A stretch of 35,188 nt of DNA from assembly GCA_028819235.1 (NCBI GenBank), contig JAPPMC010000288.1, positions 1 through 35,188 of the forward strand. Reading direction: 5' to 3'. This stretch comes from Bryobacterales bacterium (GTDB taxonomy: Bacteria > Acidobacteriota > Terriglobia > Bryobacterales > UBA6623). The position numbers and the translations under genes were made by a program. This document shows positions 15,666 to 23,708 of this stretch, in pieces (within the stretch, counting starts at the first letter, position 1; every line of letters starts with the position of its first letter). The notes beneath the pieces are model-generated. The model was not told where the DNA came from. It worked only from the letters and a program-made list of their open reading frames with translations, and ran no database searches.

Positions 15666-15949
15666 ACCCCATTCCTTTCGGCCTTGAGCTCGGCGGATGA
15701 GGGAATCTTTGGTCTCAGCTGGTGGCTCTCGCGGGCGAATTGGCCCCACCGGAGGCATCTCGGGCCGCTGAGCAGCACGTCCCCGTGAGCCAGCGCGGAT
15801 ATCCGCCCGATATCCTGAGCGGCTGACATGGTCTCGGCCGCAAGCCCGCCGTCGGCGTGTGCCCATATGAATTGGCGCCGTTCAGCGTGAGGGATCCGCC
15901 GGATTGCCTCGCGCTGTCCTGGGAGCTCCGCTGCCGCACTCGCGGGCAC
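15644..15949 (-). CDS. possible small protein antisense to the tRNA 3' end, uncertain
   Basis: A 101-codon minus-strand frame from GTG 15949 to the TGA at 15644-15646, which would overlap the last 22 bases of tRNA-Ala antisense. The peptide is unusually protein-like for a shadow frame: REAIRRIPHAERRQFIWAHAD, then ETMSAAQDIGRISALAHG, then a WGQFARESHQLRP end. No ribosome-binding site is evident, no family is recognised, and the tRNA overlap argues against it. It could also be a decayed gene. Confidence 0.3.
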
Positions 15950-16065
15950 CGCCCAGGGCGCGGGACTCGGCGAGGGCCACCCGCGGGCGGACTCCGGCTG
16001 CCGACCGCTGGGGTGGAAACGGCGGGCTAGGCCGTGCAACAATAGCGATGGTGAGGGGTATCAGA

Positions 16066-16599
16066 ATGCTTAGAAAGATCGGATCGAGTTCAGCCCTCCC
16101 ACGCCTGCCGGCACTGTGCGGCGCGGCCCTGCTGCTCGTGGCGGCGGTGGGCGGGATCGCCCAGACCAATGTGGGCGTAATCAACTTTCAGGAGGCATTG
16201 CTCGCGACGGCCGACATGCAGAAGGAGTCTGCGGCGCTGGAGGACAGGTACAGGTCGCGCCAGGACGAGCTGACGGCCCTGAGCCAAGAGCTGCAGGACA
16301 TCCAGACCAAGCTGCAGACGGCCACGGGTGCGGAGGCCCAGCGGCTGCAGGCGGAGGGCCAGCGGAAGCAAGTCTCGGCACAGCGCCTGAATGAGGACCT
16401 GCAGTCGGACGTCGAGTTTGACAGGCAGAACATTCTCGCGTCCGCAAGCGCGCGGATGCGGGACGTGATACGCGAATTGCGCGTGGAGCGCGAGCTTGAC
16501 CTGATCCTCGACAGCGGGGGTGTGCTGGCCAATGACGCGCTCATCGACCTGACCGCCGAGGCGACCCAAGCATACGACGCCAAGCATCCCGTTCCGTGA
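16066..16599 (+). CDS. OmpH/Skp-family periplasmic chaperone-like protein
   Basis: 177 residues from the ATG at 16066, chosen because TGAGGGG lies 7 bases upstream and the signal peptide (ALCGAALLLVAAVGGIAQ) follows. The mature protein starts TNVGVINFQEALLATADMQKE, the classical OmpH start, where a short strand leads into a long coiled coil (about 60-130) rich in Gln, Glu, Arg and Lys. It ends in a strand-helix (LDLILDSGGVLANDALIDLT). Skp-like proteins are periplasmic trimers that hold unfolded outer-membrane proteins on their way to the Bam complex. bamA or lpxD, often adjacent, are not nearby here. Confidence 0.85.
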   Translation: MLRKIGSSSALPRLPALCGAALLLVAAVGGIAQTNVGVINFQEALLATADMQKESAALEDRYRSRQDELTALSQELQDIQTKLQTATGAEAQRLQAEGQRKQVSAQRLNEDLQSDVEFDRQNILASASARMRDVIRELRVERELDLILDSGGVLANDALIDLTAEATQAYDAKHPVP

Positions 16600-16620
16600 C
16601 CGGCCGAGCCGGCCCTCGCG

Positions 16621-17040
16621 ATGCAATTCCTTGACAGCTACGCGGAAAAGGGGCTGCTCGCCGAGCGCATCGTAAAGGGCGTCCTGGTCGCCGCCGCCGC
16701 CGCTTCGCTTCTGGGCGGCGTCTACTATTTCTTCTTCAGGAACTGGCGCGAGGAGCGGCAGGCCCGCCAGTTCTTCGAGCTGCTGCAGGTCCAGGCGTAC
16801 GAGCAGGCCTACAGCATGTGGGGCTGCTCGGTCGAAGAGCCTTGCCGCTACTACCCGTACGAGGAGTTCTTGGAGGACTGGGGCCCGCTGGCCCCGTACG
16901 GCACGCTCCGGACCTACCAGCTCGAAAGATCCTACACGCAGCCCGGCGGGGTTATCCTGCGCTACTCGATCAACGGCGAAGAAGGCGACCCGCTCTGGAT
17001 CGAGCTGGACCCTCCGGCGATCAATTTCGCCCCGAACTGA
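16621..17040 (+). CDS. small single-pass membrane protein of unknown function
   Basis: 139 residues, ATG at 16621, 21 bp after the OmpH-like gene and probably co-transcribed. A cytoplasmic start (MQFLDSYAEKGLLAERIVKG) is followed by one membrane helix (VLVAAAAASLLGGVYYFFF, about 21-39) and a soluble domain outside. This domain opens with RQFFELLQVQAYEQAYSMWGC and contains two Cys (Cys69 and Cys75 by my count) that could form a disulfide, then an ILRYSINGEEGDPLWIELDPP beta region resembling DUF4864-like folds. The function is not known. Confidence 0.7.
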   Translation: MQFLDSYAEKGLLAERIVKGVLVAAAAASLLGGVYYFFFRNWREERQARQFFELLQVQAYEQAYSMWGCSVEEPCRYYPYEEFLEDWGPLAPYGTLRTYQLERSYTQPGGVILRYSINGEEGDPLWIELDPPAINFAPN

Positions 17041-17068
17041 GGGGCAGGGCGCGCTGCGGCACGCCCGT

Positions 17069-17827
17069 TCAGGGGTTTCGGACGAGTTCGCGCCAGAGCG
17101 CGCTGTAGTAGCTGAGGTAGCGCCCCGGCTCGCAGCTCTGGGGGGTCTCCGCGAGCGTGTAGCGGTCGTACCCGGCCGAGCCCAGCAGCCGGAACAGTTC
17201 GCGGTGCGGGTAGTCCGGCAGGTCGCGGATGTGGACGTTGCGGATGAAGCCCTTTAACAGCTCGAATGCGGCGGCTACTGATCCGTCGCGAATGTCGGTC
17301 GGGTTCGAGTTCCAGCAGATTCCTACCGCCGGGTGGCCGCAGCGGTCCATGATCTCACGCATCGCCCCGGGCTCCCGCGTTCCCTGGCCGTGCACCTCCA
17401 CCCAGATCTCCACTCCGTAGCCCTGGGCGTGCTCCCCGCAGGCGGTCAGGGCATCCGCGATTCGCTGCAGCGTGACATCGCGCCGAACGCCTTCCGGAAG
17501 GCCATTGGGTCGAACCTTCACTCCCCAGCAGCCGAGGTCGTGGGCGAGCTCCACGAAGCGTGCGGTTCGTTCGATATTGGCGCGCCGCTCGGCGGTGTCG
17601 GGCGAATGGAACTCGCACGCCGAACCTAGGCTCAGCAACCGTACGCGGCTGTCTTCAAACATGCGCCGGACCCGGTCGGCCGCTTCCTTGGGCATGCCCG
17701 GCTCGACGCCGTGCGCGTGCGTGCTGCGCAGCTCGACGGCCTCGAATCGCGCCGCTTGCAAGCGGCGGATGATCGTTTCCACGTCCCAGTCACGGGCGAC
17801 GTTGTATGTCACCAGTCCAAGTCTCAT
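17069..17827 (-). CDS. sugar phosphate isomerase/epimerase-like TIM-barrel protein
   Basis: 252 residues from the ATG at 17827, chosen because GAGGA lies 8 bases upstream; the ATG at 17836 would have the same sequence touching it. The sequence fits the xylose-isomerase-like TIM-barrel family (AP endonuclease family 2 fold): MRLGLVTYNVARDWDVE, FEAVELRSTHAHG, VRLLSLGSACEFHS, CWGVKVRPNG, YGVEIWVEVHGQGT, VGICWNSNPTD, FIRNVHIRDLP and YTLAETP. Candidate metal ligands are the Glu in WVEVHG, the His in HIRD and the last Glu. Members isomerise or epimerise sugars, inositols or hydroxypyruvate-type compounds; the substrate is unknown. It is convergent with the small membrane gene and divergent from the dcw cluster. 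Confidence 0.85.
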   Translation of the reverse strand: MRLGLVTYNVARDWDVETIIRRLQAARFEAVELRSTHAHGVEPGMPKEAADRVRRMFEDSRVRLLSLGSACEFHSPDTAERRANIERTARFVELAHDLGCWGVKVRPNGLPEGVRRDVTLQRIADALTACGEHAQGYGVEIWVEVHGQGTREPGAMREIMDRCGHPAVGICWNSNPTDIRDGSVAAAFELLKGFIRNVHIRDLPDYPHRELFRLLGSAGYDRYTLAETPQSCEPGRYLSYYSALWRELVRNP

Positions 17828-17969
17828 ACCGTCCATCCTCGCATCCTGTGGGCGCGCGTGCCGCGCTTCCGGGGCCGCAGAAACCCAAAAAGGGGCTCTA
17901 TGTTCGGCTCGGTTAGGCCGCCGAATGATTCCGCAGAGCGCAATGTGTGCGCGGATCCTTCCACACATC

Positions 17970-17983
17970 CACAATATGTTGTG
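17970..17983. promoter_or_regulatory. short palindrome, possible operator
   Basis: cacaa-tatg-ttgtg forms 5-bp arms in an AT-richer pocket of a GC-rich region, between the two divergent promoters. A regulator site is possible but the repeat is short. Confidence 0.25.
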
Positions 17984-18053
17984 TGTCTGCCACACCATTT
18001 GCCCGGGATATTGTTATCGTAATGGTGACGCCGAGAAAGCGTCCATCAACCCC

Positions 18054-18083
18054 TTGACAAGTGTGCTCTCGGGGTCACATAAT
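18054..18083 (+). promoter_or_regulatory. sigma70-type promoter of the dcw operon
   Basis: A perfect -35 TTGACA (18054-18059) is separated by 18 bp from CATAAT (18078-18083), one mismatch from TATAAT. Transcription would begin near 18090, inside the first GTGG box of the MraZ operator. It is the only strong promoter seen before the operon, which runs on without gaps for 16.4 kb. Confidence 0.75.
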
Positions 18084-18086
18084 GAT

Positions 18087-18131
18087 GTGGTCGATTGTGG
18101 CCAAAAGGTGACCAAAGTGGTCGGTTTGGGG
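18087..18131 (+). promoter_or_regulatory. MraZ operator: five pentamer boxes at 10-bp spacing
   Basis: Pentamers GTGGT (18087), GTGGC (18097), GGTGA (18107), GTGGT (18117) and TGGGG (18127) start exactly 10 bp apart, each separated by 5 bases. In E. coli MraZ binds TGGGN direct repeats separated by 5 bp upstream of its own gene, and Mollicute MraZ binds similar GTG-containing repeats. The phasing, the position between promoter and mraZ, and the base composition all fit autorepression of the dcw operon. Confidence 0.75.
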
Positions 18132-18159
18132 CACAGCAGCGAAGATCGGTTCGGGCACG

Positions 18160-18648
18160 GTGTTTTGGGGCGTCGAAGGCGGAAACGTGGATGCCAAGGG
18201 CAGGCTAAAGCTGTCCGCTTCCATTCGCCGTCTATTCAAGCAGCGTTACCCGAGGCCTGGCGCGGGCGAGGGTGTGCCTGGCAAGGACGCATTCGTCACC
18301 AGTCTGAACGGCCGAGAGATCAAGGTGTTCCCGACACGCGAGTGGGCCAAGGTCCAAGAGTGGCTCTCCGCCAGGCCTGGCGATGGCGCCGGCAAGTCCG
18401 ATGGCAAGCGGAACAACCGCCTGCTGGCCAATGCGATGCACTTCGGCAAGAGCGAGAACATCGACGCACAGGGTCGCGTTCTGCTTCCGGCCATGATCCG
18501 CAGCAGCAGCGGAATCTCCGGCCCGGTGAAGATCCAGTGGCGCATCCACCACCTCATCGTCATGAGCGAAGCCGACTACAACGCGTTCATGAAGGCCAAC
18601 GAGCTCACGTCGGACGATCTGGAGTACGCGGCGAACTTGGGGCTGTGA
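18160..18648 (+). CDS. mraZ: MraZ, transcriptional regulator of the dcw cluster
   Basis: 162 residues from a GTG (18160), giving MFWGVEGGNVDAKGR, which fits the family start. Two SwapB/AbrB-like halves carry the duplicated signature D-x-K-G-R (11-15) and D-x-Q-G-R (102-106). MraZ forms ring oligomers that bind phased direct repeats and usually represses its own operon; suitable repeats lie 30-75 bp upstream. The protein is somewhat longer than the usual 140-150 residues because of an insertion around 30-45 (RYPRPGAGEGVPGKDA) and 70-85. The start has a weak ribosome-binding site. It overlaps rsmH at GTGA. Confidence 0.92.
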   Translation: MFWGVEGGNVDAKGRLKLSASIRRLFKQRYPRPGAGEGVPGKDAFVTSLNGREIKVFPTREWAKVQEWLSARPGDGAGKSDGKRNNRLLANAMHFGKSENIDAQGRVLLPAMIRSSSGISGPVKIQWRIHHLIVMSEADYNAFMKANELTSDDLEYAANLGL

Positions 18649-19592
18649 CCGTGAGGGAAACGGAGCACTACCCGGTGATGGCGGCTGAGATGGAGAGTTT
18701 CCTGCTCGGCGAGGGTGGCCGGCCGCCAGGGGCCTTCTGCGACTGCACTGTTGGGGCCGGCGGGTATGCCCGGCGCATCCTGCGGGCTGCGCCACGCCGC
18801 AGGCTGGTAGCCATGGACCGAGACGGCGACGCGATTGAGCGCTGCCGCAGGCGGCTGTCGGAGTTCGGAGACCGCGTGCGGTTCGTCCACGGCAGCTTCT
18901 CGACGATTCGCGAGGCGACCGCCGGATGCCAGCCGCTCGCCGGCATCGTCGCCGATCTGGGGTTCTCGCGGATGCAGCTCAACGAGGCCGCCCGCGGGTT
19001 CAGCCTGAGGCTGCGGGGGCCTCTGGACATGCGCTTTGACCGACGCCAGAGCTTGCGCGCGGAGGAGTTCGTGAACCGCGGCGGCGAGCGCGAGCTGGCG
19101 GACCTGCTGTACGGGCTGGCCGACGAGAGACACAGCCGGCGCATTGCGCGTGCCGTGGTGCGCGCCCGGCCCCTGCGCGACACCTCGCACCTCGCCCGCG
19201 TCGTGGAGCGCGCCGTGCCGCGCCGCGGGCGTTGGCGGATCCACCCCGCCACGAAGACGTTCCAGGCCCTGCGGATGGCCGTCAACGACGAGGCTGGCGA
19301 GCTGCGGGCGCTGCTGGCCGCCGCGCCCACAATCTTGGCTGCCGGGGGCCGATTGGTGGTCATCAGCTTTCACAGCGGCGAAGACCGCTTGGTCAAACGC
19401 AGTTTCCGAGACTTTTCCGCCAAGGGCGTCTATACGCCGCTGGTGCGCCGGCCGTTGCGTCCGACCGGGGATGAAGTGCAGCGCAGCCCGGCCAGCCGGA
19501 GTGCCCGGTTGAGGGCAGCGCAGCGAACGAACCGGCCGATTGGCGGGGAGCAGAGATCGTTCAACAAGTTGAGAAGGAGTGCAGCATGGTGA
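18645..19592 (+). CDS. rsmH: 16S rRNA (cytosine(1402)-N(4))-methyltransferase RsmH
   Basis: 315 residues from the GTG at 18645, which overlaps the mraZ TGA; the GTG at 18651 is an alternative. The protein transfers a methyl group from S-adenosylmethionine to N4 of C1402 in the ribosomal P site. HYPVM (8-12) begins the family pattern. The SAM-binding loop is DCTVGAGGY (33-41), where most members have D-x-T-x-G-x-G-G-H; the final His is Tyr here. ADLGFSRMQLNEAARGFS with GPLDMRFD (about 103-132) is the signature region, and HPATKTFQALRMAVNDE and VVISFHSGEDRLVKRSF confirm the family. Its C-terminus overlaps the ftsL start by 7 bases. Confidence 0.95.
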   Translation: MTVRETEHYPVMAAEMESFLLGEGGRPPGAFCDCTVGAGGYARRILRAAPRRRLVAMDRDGDAIERCRRRLSEFGDRVRFVHGSFSTIREATAGCQPLAGIVADLGFSRMQLNEAARGFSLRLRGPLDMRFDRRQSLRAEEFVNRGGERELADLLYGLADERHSRRIARAVVRARPLRDTSHLARVVERAVPRRGRWRIHPATKTFQALRMAVNDEAGELRALLAAAPTILAAGGRLVVISFHSGEDRLVKRSFRDFSAKGVYTPLVRRPLRPTGDEVQRSPASRSARLRAAQRTNRPIGGEQRSFNKLRRSAAW

Positions 19593-20116
19593 TGCCGTCG
19601 GTGCGGTCGACCCGTCAGAGATCGACCTCGGGAGCCTTAGCAACTCCGCGCGCGAGTGTGCTCGCGCCCGGCGGCATCTCCCCGGGGACTGTTTACCAGA
19701 GGCCGGGGGTGTCCATGGAAGGGGCTGTGCTGTACCGCAAGGCGATCGACAACAGCGGGGTCCGCTACAAGCACGACCCGCGAGATCGCAACTTGTTGGC
19801 AAGGAACATCAGCTGGGGGCTTTTCGCCGTGTTTATGCTCTTGGTGCTCTCCGGGCCGCGCCTCTGGGTGCGGCAGTGGGGTTACCGTCAGGAGCAGCTG
19901 GCACAGCGCATTGAGCGGCTTGCCGCCGTGCGGGACCAGCTTAAGGTGCATCGCGGTCGGATGGAGGATCTGTCTCGCATCGCAGCGCTGGCCGAGTTGG
20001 ACGGTCTGGCCGAGACCGATCCAGAGCGCTACAAATGGGCCGGCGAAGCACCGCCGGCAAATGTCGGGGCGACCGACACGACCGTCGCCAGGCTCTTCCC
20101 TTCCCAAGGGCGATGA
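19586..20116 (+). CDS. ftsL: FtsL-like division protein
   Basis: 176 residues from the ATG at 19586, with AAGGAG 6 bases upstream. One membrane helix (ISWGLFAVFMLLVLSGPRLW, about 75-94) follows a cytoplasmic region of about 70 residues, longer than in most FtsL proteins. After it a coiled coil (YRQEQLAQRIERLAAVRDQL, about 100-135) extends into the periplasm, the layout of FtsL. FtsL binds FtsB and FtsQ and activates FtsW-FtsI at the septum. The sequence is too short and variable for a motif; position between rsmH and ftsI is the main evidence. The stop overlaps ftsI as ATGA. Confidence 0.82.
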   Translation: MVMPSVRSTRQRSTSGALATPRASVLAPGGISPGTVYQRPGVSMEGAVLYRKAIDNSGVRYKHDPRDRNLLARNISWGLFAVFMLLVLSGPRLWVRQWGYRQEQLAQRIERLAAVRDQLKVHRGRMEDLSRIAALAELDGLAETDPERYKWAGEAPPANVGATDTTVARLFPSQGR

Positions 20117-22236
20117 CGGCATCAGGGCCATGGGGAGGTGCCGGGCATTCGCCCAGGCCAGCCCACACTCCGCGCTTGCAGGCGAGCGGTTTCGCGGACG
20201 CTGGCCGCGCCATGCCGGTTGGCGCGGAGCGACGCTTGGCCTTCCTCGCCACTTTGGGTCTGCTTTGGTCGCTACTGCTGATCCTGAGGCTGGTTGACCT
20301 CCAGATCGTTCGGCATCAGGCACTTGCGGCGAAGGCGGAGCGGCAGCATGAGGCGGTGATCGAGGTCCGGCCGCGGCGCGGCAGCATGCTGGATCGGCGT
20401 GGTCAGGAGCTCGCACTCAGCACGCCTTTGGAGTCGATCGGGATCTTCGCCAGCGACGTTGCGGATCCCCGCGCGGCCGCGGTCGAGCTGGCAGAAGCCG
20501 CCGGCACGAGCGAGGCAGAGCTACTGGGACGGATTCAGCGCGGCGGCTTCCAATGGGTGAAGCGGCTCACGACCCTTGCCGAGACCCATCGCGTGCGCGC
20601 ACTGGGCCGAGATGACCTGCATTTCGAGTCTGAACCGCGCCGGTACTATCCGCACGGATCGGTGGCCGCCCATGTGCTGGGCACGGTTGGCATCGACCAC
20701 TATGGGCAGGGCGGCTTGGAGCAGCGCTATGAACGCGAGCTCCGCGGGACACCCGGCCTGGCCTTGTGGTTCCGCGACGGCCACCAAGAACGCTATGGGA
20801 GGCAGGAGCTGCGCCCGGCCGAGCCGGGCAAGGATCTCATGCTCACCTTGGACCTTGAGATTCAGGCCATTGCGGACGCTAGGCTTGAGCGCGCGATTCA
20901 CGAGACGAAGTCCGAAGCCGGGGCCGTTGTGCTGATGGAGGCGCACACCGGCGATGTGTTGGCCATGTCGAGTTGGCCCCGATTCGACCCGAACGATCTC
21001 TCTAGGACTCCAGACGATGTCCGCAACTTTCAGGGCTTCGCAACAACCCGCTTGGTGGAGCCCGGCTCGACCTTCAAGGTCGTGACGGCAACGGCCGCGC
21101 TTGAGGAAGGGTTGGTCGGCCTCGAGGAGACGTTTGACTGTGAGATGGGCGCGACCCGCATCGGCAGGCGCCGGATTCGGGACCACCACCCGTACGGGCT
21201 CCTAACCATGCCCCAGGTGATTGTTAAGTCCAGCAACGTGGGCATCATCAAGATCGGCTATCGACTAGGGGACGAGATGATGCACAGCTACGTGCGCCGC
21301 TTCGGCTTCGGCGAGCCGACGGGCTTGGGCCTGCCGGGAGAGGCGCACGGACTGGTGCGGTCGGTCGACCGGTGGACGTATTCGTCCCTAGCGTCGCTCT
21401 CGATGGGCCAGGAGGTGGGTGTGACGGCCATCCAGATGGCAAGGATGTTCGCGGTCGTGGCAAACGGTGGCATGCGGGTCCAGCCGCGCCTGGTACGGGC
21501 CATCCGTGACCATGTCGGTCGCGAGGTCGAACCTCCCAGAGAGGTTCCGCAGCGGATAATCAGCCCCGAGACGGCGGCCACAATGCGGTCCATTTTGGAA
21601 GTCGTCGTGCAACGGGGCACCGGCCGCCGAGCCGCCGTCGCGGGATACAGGATCGGCGGCAAGACGGGCACCGCCCAAATGATTAACCCGGTCTCGCGCT
21701 CCTACCGCGACGGCGTCTACATGGCCAGCTTCTGCGGCTTCGGACCGGTGGACGACCCGGTCGTGGTGGGCGTGGCCATGCTCTACAATCCGCGCGGCCG
21801 GCACTACTACGGAGGGCTTGTGGCGGCGCCGCTCTTCTCGGCGGTGATGCAATCGGCATTGCGGCTGCTGGACGTTCCGCCCACGGAGTTTCCCGAGCGC
21901 AGGCCGCGGCCCGTGCGCCAGTACCCCAACACCGTGCTTGTCGACTTCATAGAAGGACGCGTTGGCGAGCCGGAGGATTCGCTGTTCTTGGAGGCATCGG
22001 AGGCCGAAGTCGACGGCTCGCGGTCGGGGGAGTCCATCGAAACTGAAGGCGGGGTGCCGCTGGAGGGCGTGCCGCCCGCAGACGTTTCGCCCGCGACGCC
22101 GGGGCCGCGGCCTGAGAGGCGCCCGCCCTTGGTCGAGGATGCGATAGCGCGCGCCGTGCGCCCCCCGGATCAGGTGCCGGGCCAGCTCCCAGCCTCTGGC
22201 CGGGCCGAAATTCCGGCGGGGACACCCGGGGGATGA
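20113..22236 (+). CDS. ftsI: FtsI/PBP3-like septal peptidoglycan transpeptidase
   Basis: 707 residues from the ATG at 20113, chosen because it overlaps ftsL as ATGA; a longer frame to 20035 would overlap ftsL. One N-terminal membrane helix (FLATLGLLWSLLLILRLVDL) leads to a PBP dimerisation domain (from about residue 75) and a transpeptidase domain (about 265-590) with active-site Ser319 in STFK (319-322), SSN (373-375) and KTG (517-519). The enzyme cross-links septal peptidoglycan with FtsW. After about residue 590 comes a Pro-, Glu- and Arg-rich tail of roughly 115 residues that is not PASTA-like and that FtsI proteins usually lack. Overlaps murE as ATGA. Confidence 0.95.
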   Translation: MTASGPWGGAGHSPRPAHTPRLQASGFADAGRAMPVGAERRLAFLATLGLLWSLLLILRLVDLQIVRHQALAAKAERQHEAVIEVRPRRGSMLDRRGQELALSTPLESIGIFASDVADPRAAAVELAEAAGTSEAELLGRIQRGGFQWVKRLTTLAETHRVRALGRDDLHFESEPRRYYPHGSVAAHVLGTVGIDHYGQGGLEQRYERELRGTPGLALWFRDGHQERYGRQELRPAEPGKDLMLTLDLEIQAIADARLERAIHETKSEAGAVVLMEAHTGDVLAMSSWPRFDPNDLSRTPDDVRNFQGFATTRLVEPGSTFKVVTATAALEEGLVGLEETFDCEMGATRIGRRRIRDHHPYGLLTMPQVIVKSSNVGIIKIGYRLGDEMMHSYVRRFGFGEPTGLGLPGEAHGLVRSVDRWTYSSLASLSMGQEVGVTAIQMARMFAVVANGGMRVQPRLVRAIRDHVGREVEPPREVPQRIISPETAATMRSILEVVVQRGTGRRAAVAGYRIGGKTGTAQMINPVSRSYRDGVYMASFCGFGPVDDPVVVGVAMLYNPRGRHYYGGLVAAPLFSAVMQSALRLLDVPPTEFPERRPRPVRQYPNTVLVDFIEGRVGEPEDSLFLEASEAEVDGSRSGESIETEGGVPLEGVPPADVSPATPGPRPERRPPLVEDAIARAVRPPDQVPGQLPASGRAEIPAGTPGG

Positions 22237-23708
22237 GGCTCGAGTCCATGCTGCAAGGCTGCTCGGTCGGTAAGGTGCCGCCACTACAGGTGTGCGGGCT
22301 TCAGTATGACTCGCGCAGGATCCGCCCCGGGGAAGCCTTCTTCGCATTCCCCGGCGAGCGCGTGGACGGCCACTCGTTCGTCGGTCCGGCAGTGCGACTA
22401 GGGGCCGTCGCCGTGGTCAGCGAGAGACCTGCGCCGGACGGGCTGCAGGGGCGATGGGCGCGCGTTAGCCACGGTCGGCGCGCTCTTGCCACCGCCAGCT
22501 TGCGGTTCTTTCGTCGACCGGACCGGGCGGTGCGGGTAACGGCCGTCACCGGCACGAACGGGAAGACCACGACCGCGCACCTCATCGACTCGCTGGTGGG
22601 GGCCAGCGGCAGGCCCACTGCGTTGCTGGGGACGATCGAGCACCGGGTCGGGGAGCGGTCCTTGCCGGCAGTCAACACAACGCCGGAGTCACTCGACATT
22701 GTGCGCTCCCTAGCGGAGCTTCGGGGCATGGGCGGCACCCACTGCACGATGGAGGCCTCGTCCCACGCGCTGGCTTTGGAGAGGGTCTCCGGGATCGAGT
22801 TCCACACGGCGGTCTTCACGAACCTCACGCCGGATCACTTGGACTTCCACGGAGATATGCGGTCCTATCTGGCGGCAAAAGAGCGCCTCTTCGAGGGGGC
22901 CGGCGCCCGGCCACCCCTGAACGTGGTGGCCAACGCCGACGACGAGGCCGGGCGGCGCATTCTAGGTTTGGGTCTCTCCAGCACCATCTCCTATGGGAGA
23001 AGGGGGCAGGGGGACGTCCGCGCAGAGCGAGTTTGGTCTGACGCCCGCGGCGTGCGATTCGAGGTAGCATCGCCCGCCGGAAGGTTGCGGGTCGCGTGCC
23101 CCATGCCCGGCGCTTGGAACGTCGAGAACATCCTTGCGGCCATCGCCGCCGGCCTCTGCCACGGCCTGTCGGTCGCTCAGATCGAAGACCGGCTGCGCTT
23201 AGCGCGCCCCGTGCCGGGCCGATTCGAGATCGTCGACTGCGGCCAGCCCTTCCTGGTAGCTGTGGACTACGCTCACACCGAGGATGCGCTGCGTCGGCTG
23301 GTCCGCAGCGCCCGGGCAATTGCTGACGCCGGTAGCCATCCCGGTCGAGTCCTGCTGGCATTCGGCTGCGGCGGGGACCGCGACCCGTCCAAGCGGACTC
23401 CGATGGGACGGGTCGCCCGTCTGGCGGACTTCGCGGTGATCACGTCCGACAATCCCCGCAGCGAGGATCCGGTGGCCATCATTCGCGACATCGCAGGTGG
23501 TCTCCGCGGGGCCTCCCGATGGGCCTCCGAGCCTGACCGGCTCGCCGCGATCCGGCTGGCGCTGGAAGAGGCGCGGCCCGGAGACGTGGTCCTGATCGCG
23601 GGGAAGGGTCACGAAACGACGCAGACCGGTCCGCAGGGCACTACAAGGTTCGACGACCGCAGCGCAGCTCGTGAGGCGCTTGGGCAGATGGGGTACGGCT
23701 CGCCGTGA
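22233..23708 (+). CDS. murE: UDP-MurNAc-L-Ala-D-Glu--meso-diaminopimelate ligase MurE
   Basis: 491 residues, ATG overlapping the ftsI stop. MurE adds the third residue of the peptidoglycan stem peptide in the cytoplasm, using ATP. The P-loop is GTNGKTT (107-113), the substrate region NTTPESLD and TMEASSHAL are present, and TNLTPDHLDFHG is the Mur-ligase signature. DNPR (406-409) with SEDP is the pattern of meso-diaminopimelate enzymes, whereas lysine enzymes have other residues there, so the organism probably has DAP-type peptidoglycan. Ends as GTGA overlap with murF. Confidence 0.96.
   Translation: MRLESMLQGCSVGKVPPLQVCGLQYDSRRIRPGEAFFAFPGERVDGHSFVGPAVRLGAVAVVSERPAPDGLQGRWARVSHGRRALATASLRFFRRPDRAVRVTAVTGTNGKTTTAHLIDSLVGASGRPTALLGTIEHRVGERSLPAVNTTPESLDIVRSLAELRGMGGTHCTMEASSHALALERVSGIEFHTAVFTNLTPDHLDFHGDMRSYLAAKERLFEGAGARPPLNVVANADDEAGRRILGLGLSSTISYGRRGQGDVRAERVWSDARGVRFEVASPAGRLRVACPMPGAWNVENILAAIAAGLCHGLSVAQIEDRLRLARPVPGRFEIVDCGQPFLVAVDYAHTEDALRRLVRSARAIADAGSHPGRVLLAFGCGGDRDPSKRTPMGRVARLADFAVITSDNPRSEDPVAIIRDIAGGLRGASRWASEPDRLAAIRLALEEARPGDVVLIAGKGHETTQTGPQGTTRFDDRSAAREALGQMGYGSP

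Larger units (their letters stand above)
17828..18159. other. divergent regulatory region upstream of the dcw operon
   Basis: 332 bp without a gene, between the isomerase-like gene and mraZ. It contains a small palindrome (17970-17983), a strong promoter (18054-18083) and the presumed MraZ boxes (18087-18131). No other feature is seen. Confidence 0.7.

Noticed and set aside
17472..19592. A 706-codon plus-strand frame running through the isomerase gene and mraZ into rsmH
   Set aside because: Only its last 315 codons match RsmH; the earlier part is antisense to one gene and out of frame over mraZ, so it is a high-GC shadow.
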